Of a stretch of 43,691 bases of DNA, positions 37,790-43,691 are shown piece after piece. Position 1 is the first letter of the stretch, and each line of letters begins with the position of its first letter. Made by a program: the position numbers and the translations under genes. The notes beneath the pieces are model-generated. The model was not told where the DNA came from, searched no databases, and saw only the letters and a list, made by a program, of their open reading frames with translations. Source of the stretch: Actinomycetes bacterium (GTDB lineage: Bacteria > Actinomycetota > Acidimicrobiia > Acidimicrobiales > JAKAVM01); assembly GCA_021817065.1 (NCBI GenBank), contig JAKAWH010000010.1, forward strand, positions 1 to 43,691, read 5' to 3'.

Positions 37790-37855
37790 GGCTCTGCTGA
37801 AGTTGACGGCGCATCCACCCCCAGGGATGTGGCGGTATCCCAGCAGAGCCTTTTT
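37790..37855. other. 10-bp perfect inverted repeat with following T-run
   Basis: GGCTCTGCTG (37790-37799) pairs with CAGCAGAGCC (37841-37850), followed by TTTTT (37851-37855). The 41-base interior could fold further. It resembles a terminator with a long loop, the 3' end of a small RNA, or a mobile-element end. Confidence 0.35.
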
Positions 37856-38112
37856 GTCAGAGCCGGGCGCCGGCGCCATAGGCGGCGGCTGCCCGGGTGC
37901 ACTACTCGCGAATTCCAGGTAGCCGACGTGGCGCCTTTTGTCGGAGCGAATCGGTACCTCACCGGCAACACGATCAAGCGTCGGTACCACGAGGCATCGA
38001 GCTGCGCTGTGGGAGTCTCACAATTTCCCCTTCTTTCAGCACATCGCTCGCCGATCTGCTGCCGAGTCGCACCCTCCGGCGTTCTGGCCCGCTGCCGAAC
38101 GCCCTTCGCCAG

Positions 38113-39012
38113 TCACCCTCCCGAGATCACCGACTCGATCTGTTCCACCCGGAGGCTGGCGCTTCCGGTGGAACTGAGGTTGCCCAGCGACCCCGACCCC
38201 GATGCCGCGCCGGAGGCCACCCAAGTGACCGTCCAGGTGATGGTGGCCGACAGGGAGAACGCGTCGTCGTTGGGATTGCCGTCGGGACTGGGTTGGCCGT
38301 AGGACGAGATCGTGTAGGTGTGGGAGCAGTCGGTGGATTGGGACGTTTCGGGCAGCGATGTGTCGTAGGCGGTACCCGGGCCGTTGCAGGTGATTCCGGA
38401 ACCGTCACCGGTGTTGATGTACAGCGAGCTCGGCGTGGCGGTGGCAGTGGCCGAAACGCATCCTCCGGCATTGCAGGCGGTGGCGGTGGTGGAAACCGGA
38501 TGCCAGATCGAGGCGTCCACCCAGAACCACTCCGGGAAGTTGACCACCCCGAAGCTCGACGGGTTCTTTTCCAAAACCGGAGAGGGGAGACTGATCTGGG
38601 ATTCGGCTTGGGCTGCAACCGTTCCCGGGTCCGGAGGCGGCGGGGGAGGAGGAGGGGCGGGAGGGGTGACCTGCACCTGTTGACAATTGCCCATGCCGAG
38701 TTCTTCGTTGCCGGCTGGGCAGCACATGAGGACGGTTTCCTGCGCACCCGAATTGTCGGTGGTCGACGTGGAAATGCACTCGAAGGGGCTGGGGGCTCCA
38801 CCGCCCCCGGGAGTGCTCGGTCCGCCAGGGACGCTGGTGCCGGGGGAGCCGGGGACTCCTGCGGAGACGACGATGCCCCCGGAGGAGGTTTCGTAGGCGC
38901 CGCCAGACGGTCCGTTCAAACCATCGGCTGATGCGGAGGGCGATGTGGCATAGAGCATTGCGATCGTCACAGCAGTCGTTGCCCCGAAATGTCGGATCGC
39001 CCGTTTCAGCAT
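38113..39012 (-). CDS. Secreted protein of unknown function in the Tad locus
   Basis: A 299-residue exported protein. Start ATG 39012 gives a clear signal peptide (MLKRAIRHFGATTAVTIAMLYATSPSASA). A Gly/Pro/Ser-rich region with ECISTSTTDNSGAQETVLMCCPAG and a poly-proline run follows, then a domain with FPEWFWVDASIWHPVSTTATACNAGGCVSATATATPSSLYINTGDGSGITCNGPGTAYD and SATITWTVTWVASG. Several cysteine pairs suggest disulfides. Similar proteins sit beside Tad pilus genes in actinobacteria as I recall, so it may be surface or pilus associated; no function is claimed. Its start overlaps the end of the lipoprotein gene by 7 bases, so both are on one transcript. Confidence 0.75.
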   Translation of the reverse strand: MLKRAIRHFGATTAVTIAMLYATSPSASADGLNGPSGGAYETSSGGIVVSAGVPGSPGTSVPGGPSTPGGGGAPSPFECISTSTTDNSGAQETVLMCCPAGNEELGMGNCQQVQVTPPAPPPPPPPPDPGTVAAQAESQISLPSPVLEKNPSSFGVVNFPEWFWVDASIWHPVSTTATACNAGGCVSATATATPSSLYINTGDGSGITCNGPGTAYDTSLPETSQSTDCSHTYTISSYGQPSPDGNPNDDAFSLSATITWTVTWVASGAASGSGSLGNLSSTGSASLRVEQIESVISGG

Positions 39013-39608
39013 GGCTGCTTCCGGTCGGTATTGGTTCCCCCGGTCTCGTACCAACTGCCCGCGACAAGTTGGAACGGAGCGACGTTGTTGCTCTGCCCGT
39101 CATAGGGCCAGGCGAACCCGGATGGTGGCGGGGTCGAGGGCACCACCCAGCCCCGCACGGTGACGCAACTGGTGACCGTCGCGCTGGTGGGCGATTGCAC
39201 GGTCACCACCGGGCGACCGAGGGAGTAGGTCGCAGGACCGGACACGCCGTAATTCCAGAAGCCCTCGATCGAGAGTTCATCCTGAGCAAGTGCCTTGCCG
39301 GCTTCATACCGGGCGAGTGTGGGGAAGAATTGATTGAAAACTCCCGTTGGACCGTGGTTCGCTCCACCGGGTTGGATCGAAGCCATCGCGGCCTGGAAAC
39401 CCGCCGGTGGGCCGCCTCGCGTTAGTTGATAGGCGGCCTCCTCCGCGTTCACCCACGCTCGCAGCACCGCCTGCTTTTCCTGAGCCAAAGCGAGCTGCTT
39501 GGCACTCGGCCTCGGCTGGGCGGGTCCCGCCGCTGACGAACACCCGCCAAGCACGAGCGCAATTACAGCGAGCAACATCACCGCTGGCACCAACTGCATC
39601 CGCTTCAC
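39006..39608 (-). CDS. Lipoprotein in the Tad locus
   Basis: A 200-residue predicted lipoprotein. The signal peptide KRMQLVPAVMLLAVIALVLGGCSS ends in a lipobox (LGGC), so the cysteine would be acylated and the protein held at the outer face of the membrane. The mature part has a helical region (KQLALAQEKQAVLRAWVNAEEAAYQLTRGGPPAGFQAAM) and a strand-rich end with SCVTVRGWVVPSTPP and FQLVAGSWYETGG. GTG 39608, with AGAGGTGG upstream, is preferred over the upstream ATG 39665. It is cotranscribed with the following secreted protein and divergent from the Tad ATPase operon. No domain name is assigned. Confidence 0.75.
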   Translation of the reverse strand: MKRMQLVPAVMLLAVIALVLGGCSSAAGPAQPRPSAKQLALAQEKQAVLRAWVNAEEAAYQLTRGGPPAGFQAAMASIQPGGANHGPTGVFNQFFPTLARYEAGKALAQDELSIEGFWNYGVSGPATYSLGRPVVTVQSPTSATVTSCVTVRGWVVPSTPPPSGFAWPYDGQSNNVAPFQLVAGSWYETGGTNTDRKQPC

Positions 39609-40090
39609 GGTCGCACCACCTCTTTGTCTGGCGTTTCCGGCCAGTAACACCATCATTGAATCCACGCATCCTTCCCGTCTTACCCGTTGTGCCTATCCTT
39701 CGGACCGAGACATTGCCACCAGATGGTGTACAGCGCAAGAAGTTTTCTGAAATTGTTCTGCTTCGTGCACTTTCAGGTGTATCCGGGCCAGCGAGGGCGG
39801 TAGGCCGTCGTGGCTTGCCGACTGCGCGGGGCACTCCGCGAACAATGATCTCATGCCGGATGCCCCTGCTCGTGTGTATCGGCGCGCGCAACGCGCGCAA
39901 CTGTTCACGCGGCAATGACGGGAGTTCGAATCGCCGATCACCGCGCGGCGACTCCACTTTTCCCGGAAATGCAGGAACCGAGCGCCGGTGCGGCGCGCGC
40001 TGCATGCTTCCACCATGTCCCGTCTCCCTTCTGGCTCCCGAGCGGGCGCCGATGGCTCGCAATGCTGTCACGGACATGATGTGTGCAATA

Positions 40091-40104
40091 GGGACTTTGG
40101 TCCC
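40091..40104. promoter_or_regulatory. GGGACTTTGGTCCC palindrome, DevR/DosR-box-like
   Basis: A perfect 5-bp-arm palindrome (GGGAC-tttg-GTCCC). With its flanks it matches most of the mycobacterial dormancy-regulator consensus TTSGGGACTWWAGTCCCSAA. It is 115 bp before the cpaB-like gene and about 480 bp before the lipoprotein start. Confidence 0.45.
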
Positions 40105-40160
40105 AAGAAATCCGAGCGCGCGATCGGCTAATCGTATAACGATAGAGAGAGTTATCCGGA

Positions 40161-40178
40161 AATTACACGTGGGTAATT
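40161..40178. promoter_or_regulatory. AATTAC/GTAATT dyad upstream of the cpaB-like gene
   Basis: AATTACACGTGGGTAATT has 6-bp perfect arms around ACGTGG, in an AT-rich patch 41 bp before the start at 40219. Placement suits an operator; no regulator is known. Confidence 0.35.
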
Positions 40179-40218
40179 CACCCGGGAGAATATCGGAGAC
40201 CGAGAGGACATCTGTCGA

Positions 40219-41385
40219 ATGTCCTGGTCGGAGGGTTTTCGATATTCCTCCTTGACATGTCCCGGTGAGATCGGCAACAGTTCTCGGCTCGTGGATACGA
40301 ATGAATCGTTGAACGAGGCGACTCCCCCGTGGCGGAAGGCGCCGGAAGCCGGCACGGATGGGTCGAACATCGGTCGATCGAGTGCGCGTGATCCCGAGCG
40401 CGCGCTCGGATTGACGGTGCAGGAACGCCCTCGGGAATCAGGCAGTCGCGAAGAGCGCGAGCGGTCGCGACGGCAATCCGGGACGGTGTCGGCGGGGGAC
40501 CGAAGCGGAAGGGAAGCTTTCCGGAGAGATCTGACCGGTGAGCGAGCAGGTGGAGCCACGGACAGGCCGGCAAGGAACTCCGCCGGTAACGGATTCGAGC
40601 GCGGGAAGCCGCTGTCCGGCGTCCGACCGAACACCGAGGCGAATGTCCGGGGTCCGGTGTTCCCGGGACTTGCGGTCAGGCGCCGGCCAGTGGCCGCTGC
40701 GGCATCCGCGCTCCTGGTGGTGGTGTCGGCCGCGATAGCCGCCGGGCTCTACGGTGCAGCCGGTCACAAGGCGTCCGTCCTGGCTGTGGCGCGCGAAGTC
40801 GCCCAGGGAGCCACCATCTCGGAACACGATCTACGGGTGGTGCGCCTGTCGCCGACGGGAGGCGTGGCGACGATCCCAGCGTCGATGGCGGCACGGGTGC
40901 TTGGTCGGCGGGCGAGGGAAGAACTCACTCCGGGGATGCTGCTCAGCCCCGATGATGTTGGTGACCAGGTGGCCATCGCCCCAGGCGACGCGGTGGTGGG
41001 GTTGGCACTCAAGGACGGGCAACTCCCCGCGGGAGGGATCGCCCCGGGTGACCCGGTGATGGTGGTGTTCACCAACCCTCCCGGTGAGGCGATGAACAGT
41101 GTGCCGGGGAGCGCTCCGGCAGCCGGGAGCGCCGTCGCCTCCCAGAATTCGCTGTGGGGGACGGATGCGGGGGGTGCTCCGGCTGGCAATTCAGGATCGG
41201 GTCCCGGAACGGTGCTGGTCAAGGACGCGCTGGTGACGGGCAGCGCGCCGGTGCTCGCCTCCAGCTCGACCTACCGAGCGGTGGTCTCGGTAGAAGTGCC
41301 CGGCGCGGTGGCAGGCACGCTTGCCTCGGCGGCGGCCGCCGGGCAGGTGAGCCTGGTCCTGATCCCTCCGATCCAGCAGGGATAG
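40219..41385 (+). CDS. Tad pilus assembly protein, CpaB/RcpC-like (SAF domain)
   Basis: A 388-residue protein probably acting in the periplasmic or outer part of the Tad machine. The N-terminal 150 residues are hydrophilic and Arg/Ser/Gly rich with no known domain, unusually long for CpaB. A membrane helix follows near 157-177 (AAAASALLVVVSAAIAAGLY). Then comes an SAF domain, VLAVAREVAQGATISEHDLRVVRLSP and VLGRRAREELTPGMLLSPDDV, continued by VGLALKDGQLPAGGIAPGDPVMVVF as in RcpC. The C-terminus ends in a hydrophobic strand. ATG 40219 is the first start in the frame; an internal start is possible and would remove much of the hydrophilic region. The CpaE-like gene follows after 7 bases. Confidence 0.78.
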   Translation: MSWSEGFRYSSLTCPGEIGNSSRLVDTNESLNEATPPWRKAPEAGTDGSNIGRSSARDPERALGLTVQERPRESGSREERERSRRQSGTVSAGDRSGREAFRRDLTGERAGGATDRPARNSAGNGFERGKPLSGVRPNTEANVRGPVFPGLAVRRRPVAAAASALLVVVSAAIAAGLYGAAGHKASVLAVAREVAQGATISEHDLRVVRLSPTGGVATIPASMAARVLGRRAREELTPGMLLSPDDVGDQVAIAPGDAVVGLALKDGQLPAGGIAPGDPVMVVFTNPPGEAMNSVPGSAPAAGSAVASQNSLWGTDAGGAPAGNSGSGPGTVLVKDALVTGSAPVLASSSTYRAVVSVEVPGAVAGTLASAAAAGQVSLVLIPPIQQG

Positions 41386-41392
41386 GTCTGAG

Positions 41393-42217
41393 ATGCTGGT
41401 ATTCGCTTCGCTATGGGGCTCGCCCGGGGTGACCACGGTGGCCTACCAGGTGGCCTCGGCACTCGTCGGGTCGCAGGGGAACTTCGCTCTGCTCGCCGAG
41501 TGCGATCCGTCGGGAGGGGACTTGGCCGTTCGTCTGGCCATGCCTGTCGCACCCGGCATGGCAACCTTGATGGCAGCGGCGCGTCGTGGTCTGGTTGTCG
41601 ACGACATCTGGGAGCATGTGCAGGAGTCGCCCCATCGGGTGGGGATGCTTTTCGGGTTGGATTGCGCCGAGCATTCTGCGGGGGCGGGCGGGATGTGGGA
41701 GACCTGCGCCCGAGCGCTGGCGCGGGTGGACGAATTACAGGTGCTGGTCGACGTGGGACGGTTGGAACCGGGGATGGCAGGCTCGCGCGCGTTTCTCGAG
41801 AGCGCAGGGTCGGTGGTCCTCTGTGCTCGGCCTGATGCGTCGTCTCTGGTTCATACGGCTCGACGCATCGACACTCTGCGGGCCGTGACCCCTGACGTTC
41901 GTCTTGTACTGATCGGTGAGGGTCCCTACGGTCCCCGGGAGGCAACCGAGGCGACAGGAATCGAGGTGGTCCGGTCGATGGGAAGAGAACCGTCGGATCG
42001 GGACTGGGTGGAGCTTGCGTCCGGGCTCGCGGAGAGTTCCTGCCGGAGCGCGCCACCGGCCGCCAAGGACATTGTCTCATCCCACACCCCGCCGGCAGAG
42101 GAATGCTTCAGCGTCGATTCGCCGCGGGAAAGGGACGGACTAGGCGCCATCGCGGGAGTATCGATTCACGAGGTGCGTGCCCGGATGGGCCTTCGGGTGG
42201 GGTCGGGAAGCCGATGA
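41393..42217 (+). CDS. CpaE/MinD-like ATPase-fold protein with degenerate Walker A
   Basis: A 274-residue P-loop-fold protein of the Tad locus, thought to help localise the pilus machine. LVFASLWGSPGVTTVAYQVASAL stands where MinD/CpaE proteins have KGGxGKT; both lysines are absent, so ATP hydrolysis is uncertain. LLAECDPSGGDLAVRL is the following switch-like block, and VLVDVGRLEP and VVLCARPDASSLVHTARRI complete the Rossmann-like core. The GSPGVTT variant recurs in actinobacterial Tad loci as I recall. The C-terminal 60 residues are low complexity. Its stop overlaps the cpaF start (ATGA). Confidence 0.82.
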   Translation: MLVFASLWGSPGVTTVAYQVASALVGSQGNFALLAECDPSGGDLAVRLAMPVAPGMATLMAAARRGLVVDDIWEHVQESPHRVGMLFGLDCAEHSAGAGGMWETCARALARVDELQVLVDVGRLEPGMAGSRAFLESAGSVVLCARPDASSLVHTARRIDTLRAVTPDVRLVLIGEGPYGPREATEATGIEVVRSMGREPSDRDWVELASGLAESSCRSAPPAAKDIVSSHTPPAEECFSVDSPRERDGLGAIAGVSIHEVRARMGLRVGSGSR

Positions 42218-43578
42218 GGCACGACCTGGTCCGGCAAATCCGGATGGAAGTGGCAGAGTCGCTGTCTTCGGCCCCCGGTCCTGCGGTGGCCGGGAGCGAA
42301 CGGCGTGCCTTTGCGCGCCGGAGGGCCATCGAGGCACTGGACGCGCGGTGGGCAGCCGGCATCGCCCATGGTGAGGACCATCTGGCCCCGGAAGAAGAAG
42401 AGGAAATCGTCGAAGCAGTAATGGCCGCGCTTTTCGGGCTGGGGCGGCTCCAGCGGCTCATCGATGATCCGGAGGTGGAGAACATCGACGTGAACGGCCA
42501 CGACGTGGTCTGGGTCCGGTACGCCGACGGGGCCAAAGTCCTCGCAGATCCGGTGGCCGATTCGGACGGCGAGCTGATCGAGCTGATCCGGATGGCAGCG
42601 TCCCGGCTCGGACTTTCCGAGAGGCGCTTCGACGCAGCCCGCCCTGAACTGGACCTGCGCCTTCCTGATGGGAGCCGCCTGTCCGCGGTGATGTCGGTGT
42701 GCGAGAGGCCGTGCCTTTCGGTTCGGCGCCATCGCTATTCCGATCTAGGGCTGGACGATCTTGTGGCGATGGAGATGCTCGACTTGCAGGTGGCCGAGCT
42801 GCTGGCGGCCGCGGTTCGGGCGCGCAAGAACATCATCGTCTCGGGAGCGATGAACTCGGGCAAGACCACTTTGCTCCGCGGCCTGGCGTCGGAGATTCCG
42901 CCCAGCGAGCGGATCGTGACCATCGAGCAGGCGTTGGAGCTCGGTCTCGAGCGGATGGTCGATCGGCATCCCGACTGCGTCGCATTGGAGGCTAGAGAAC
43001 CCAATACCGAAGGTCAGGGCGAGATCGGCATGTCGCGGCTTGTCCGCCGCAGCCTGCGGATGGACGCAGATCGGGTGATTGTGGGGGAAGTTCTCGGGGA
43101 AGAAGTCATCCCGATGTTGAACGCGATGTCTCAGGGGCGCTCCGGGTCGATGTGCACGATTCATTCGGATTCCTCAGCGGGAGTATTCCGCCGGATCGCC
43201 GCATATGCTGCGCAAGCTCCCGAGAGGTTGTCCCTGGAGGCGGCTAATCTCCTGATCGCCGGCTCCGTGCATTTCGTCGTCTACATCGAGTCGCGCTACG
43301 AGGTGGCTGAAGCGGCGGTGGATGCGTGGGGCGACCCGGTGTCAGACGTCTTTTCGGGATCGCCGTACATCACGGGCCGCCTGGTGCGCCGGGTGTCATC
43401 GGTCCGCGAGGTGGTCGATGCCGACGGGCCGCAGGTGATGTCCAACGAGGTGTGGCGGCCCGCACCCGGCGGGGGAACGATGCCAGGGGCGCCCCTGCAA
43501 TCGGCAACCCTGGAGGAGCTGGTCGAGCAGGGCTATTCGCGCCAGGGGGCCGGCACTACTGCAGAGGCGTGGCAATGA
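42214..43578 (+). CDS. Tad pilus secretion ATPase, CpaF/TadA-like
   Basis: A hexameric type II/IV secretion ATPase powering Tad pilus assembly. The 454 residues show an N-terminal domain with LFGLGRLQRLIDDPEVENIDVNGHDVVWVRYADG, RRHRYSDLGLDDLV, Walker A GAMNSGKTT (K217), the Asp/Glu box ERIVTIEQALELGL, Walker B-like ADRVIVGEVLGEEV and the His-box GRSGSMCTIHSDSS. All are standard for CpaF. ATG 42214 overlaps the preceding stop by 4 bases. The last eleven residues (QGAGTTAEAWQ) are encoded by the first copy of a 35-bp repeat that continues past the stop as coupled mini-ORFs. Confidence 0.93.
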   Translation: MRHDLVRQIRMEVAESLSSAPGPAVAGSERRAFARRRAIEALDARWAAGIAHGEDHLAPEEEEEIVEAVMAALFGLGRLQRLIDDPEVENIDVNGHDVVWVRYADGAKVLADPVADSDGELIELIRMAASRLGLSERRFDAARPELDLRLPDGSRLSAVMSVCERPCLSVRRHRYSDLGLDDLVAMEMLDLQVAELLAAAVRARKNIIVSGAMNSGKTTLLRGLASEIPPSERIVTIEQALELGLERMVDRHPDCVALEAREPNTEGQGEIGMSRLVRRSLRMDADRVIVGEVLGEEVIPMLNAMSQGRSGSMCTIHSDSSAGVFRRIAAYAAQAPERLSLEAANLLIAGSVHFVVYIESRYEVAEAAVDAWGDPVSDVFSGSPYITGRLVRRVSSVREVVDADGPQVMSNEVWRPAPGGGTMPGAPLQSATLEELVEQGYSRQGAGTTAEAWQ

Positions 43579-43613
43579 TCGGGGCCGGCACTACTGCAGA
43601 GGCGTGGCAATGA
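43575..43613 (+). CDS. 12-residue mini-ORF, first coupled repeat after cpaF
   Basis: ATG 43575 overlaps the cpaF stop; stop 43611-43613 overlaps ATG 43610. Peptide MIGAGTTAEAWQ repeats the cpaF C-terminus. AGAGG at seven bases is a suitable Shine-Dalgarno. Translation is unproven. Confidence 0.4.
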   Translation: MIGAGTTAEAWQ

Positions 43614-43648
43614 CGGGGGCCGGCACTACTGCAGAGGCGTGGCAATGA
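43610..43648 (+). CDS. 12-residue mini-ORF, second coupled repeat after cpaF
   Basis: ATG 43610 to stop 43646-43648, which overlaps ATG 43645. Peptide MTGAGTTAEAWQ. Same SD arrangement as the first. Translation is unproven. Confidence 0.4.
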   Translation: MTGAGTTAEAWQ

Positions 43649-43691
43649 CGGGGGCCGGCACTACTGCAGAGGCGGGGGCGGAATGGGGTGG
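43645..43691 (+). CDS. Start of the next Tad gene (partial, runs off the window)
   Basis: ATG 43645 opens a frame without stop to the window end: MTGAGTTAEAGAEWG. Its first ten residues come from the repeat. By position after cpaF the gene is probably tadB, a membrane platform protein, but nothing in the 15 visible residues proves that. Confidence 0.4.
   Translation, partial: MTGAGTTAEAGAEWG

Larger units (their letters stand above)
37051..38112. other. About 1 kb of apparently decayed, non-coding sequence
   Basis: No intact gene can be supported. A plus-strand fragment from 37356 (VATIEEGVGRLDGVDSASVSLAHEEGLVT) resembles the later part of a heavy-metal-associated domain but lacks the CxxC and has no clear start or end. 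An IS200/IS605-like hairpin lies at 37327-37346 and a long inverted repeat with a T-run at 37790-37855. Frames on both strands break often and are Arg/Pro rich. The stretch separates the toxin-antitoxin pair from the Tad locus and looks like remains of mobile DNA. Confidence 0.5.
39609..40218. other. 610-bp divergent control region of the Tad locus
   Basis: No gene is supported. Notable elements: a hairpin at 39921-39955 (GGAGT/ACTCC and CGCCG/CGGCG stems) followed by TTTT; a candidate DevR/DosR-type box at 40091-40104; a small dyad ATCGTATAACGAT at 40131-40143; and the dyad at 40161-40178 close to the cpaB-like start. The region is less GC-rich than its neighbours. Frames on either strand are Arg/Ser-rich shadows. 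Confidence 0.5.
43546..43675 (+). repeat. 35-bp tandem repeat, 3.7 copies, spanning the cpaF stop and the next start
   Basis: Units begin at 43546, 43581, 43616 and 43651 with GGGGCCGGCACTACTGCAGA. Each full unit contains AGAGG, a 7-base gap, then ATGA (a start overlapping a stop). Copies are almost identical. Three overlapping ATGA junctions result, at 43575, 43610 and 43645. Confidence 0.95.

Noticed and set aside
39901-39940. Possible tRNA because of a GAGTTCGAATC string
   Set aside because: The T-stem does not pair and no acceptor, D or anticodon arms fit; the string is part of a different hairpin.
41393-41445. Degenerate Walker A of the CpaE-like protein as a novel feature
   Set aside because: The GSPGVTT form appears to be a known variant in actinobacterial Tad loci, so it is described in the gene entry only.
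43546-43675. CRISPR-like array
   Set aside because: Units are directly adjacent with no unique spacers and no cas genes; they are simple tandem repeats at a gene junction.

Overview
The window is high-GC actinobacterial DNA, most likely from the class Acidimicrobiia. That placement is inferred from secreted proteins ending in [13 protein letters not shown]-type repeats, a PduO-type cobalamin adenosyltransferase beside a mycobacterial-like MetH, a Tad pilus locus with a GSPGVTT-type ATPase, and frequent GTG starts with 4-base ATGA/GTGA overlaps. No tRNA, rRNA, prophage or CRISPR array was found.

Layout. 1-3.4 kb: start of methionine synthase MetH (minus, cut by the window edge), diverging from a cobalamin adenosyltransferase and leucyl aminopeptidase. 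3.4-6.4 kb: a DUF4177-like small protein, a conserved protein with an apparently leaderless promoter, and a membrane-anchored trypsin-like protein that overlaps it antisense through a repeat open on both strands. 6.6-12.3 kb: an alkyl-DHAP-synthase-like flavoprotein translationally coupled to an acyl-CoA dehydrogenase, a HEAT-repeat protein, a nitroreductase and a rhodanese-E1 (MoeB/ThiF-like) fusion. 12.4-16.7 kb: methylmalonyl-CoA mutase large subunit coupled to a secreted sedolisin with GYW repeats. 16.9-20.4 kb (minus): acyl-CoA carboxylase alpha chain and an MFS exporter, divergent from biotin ligase BirA.

20.5-32.6 kb is a plus-strand envelope polysaccharide cluster. It holds an LCP-family protein, RmlB, RmlD, UDP-glucose dehydrogenase, UDP-glucuronate decarboxylase, a GT2 glycosyltransferase, a membrane-anchored protein, a sugar-phosphate nucleotidyltransferase and an epimerase, then FabZ-like dehydratase and exonuclease III. 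Together these could supply dTDP-rhamnose-type and UDP-glucuronate/xylose precursors; rmlC is not here. 32.7-36.3 kb: a second secreted GYW-repeat protein (CAP-like and IPT domains) convergent with a DUF2786 protein. 36.5-37.1 kb: a MazEF-type toxin-antitoxin pair. 37.1-38.1 kb: about 1 kb of apparently decayed sequence with an IS200/IS605-like hairpin. 38.1-43.7 kb: a Tad pilus locus (secreted protein and lipoprotein on minus; CpaB/SAF, CpaE-like and CpaF/TadA on plus, and the start of the next gene), with a candidate DevR/DosR-type box in its divergent control region.

The most unusual signal is a set of short tandem arrays placed at gene junctions. At two unrelated junctions (31.26-31.35 kb, before fabZ; 43.55-43.68 kb, after cpaF) the unit is 35 bp and carries a Shine-Dalgarno-like sequence, a start codon, 11 further codons and a stop codon overlapping the next start by 4 bases. 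The result is a chain of ATGA/GTGA-coupled 12-residue mini-ORFs between two real genes. A third, diverged case (30282-30335) has the same logic with a 50-bp spacing. Other arrays (28.15-28.27 kb with period 35, 34.88-34.94 kb, 16.74-16.88 kb) repeat gene tails with their stop codons, and one (26.23-26.30 kb) repeats an SD-containing leader. Whether these are functional couplers, slippage products or assembly artefacts cannot be decided from sequence alone.
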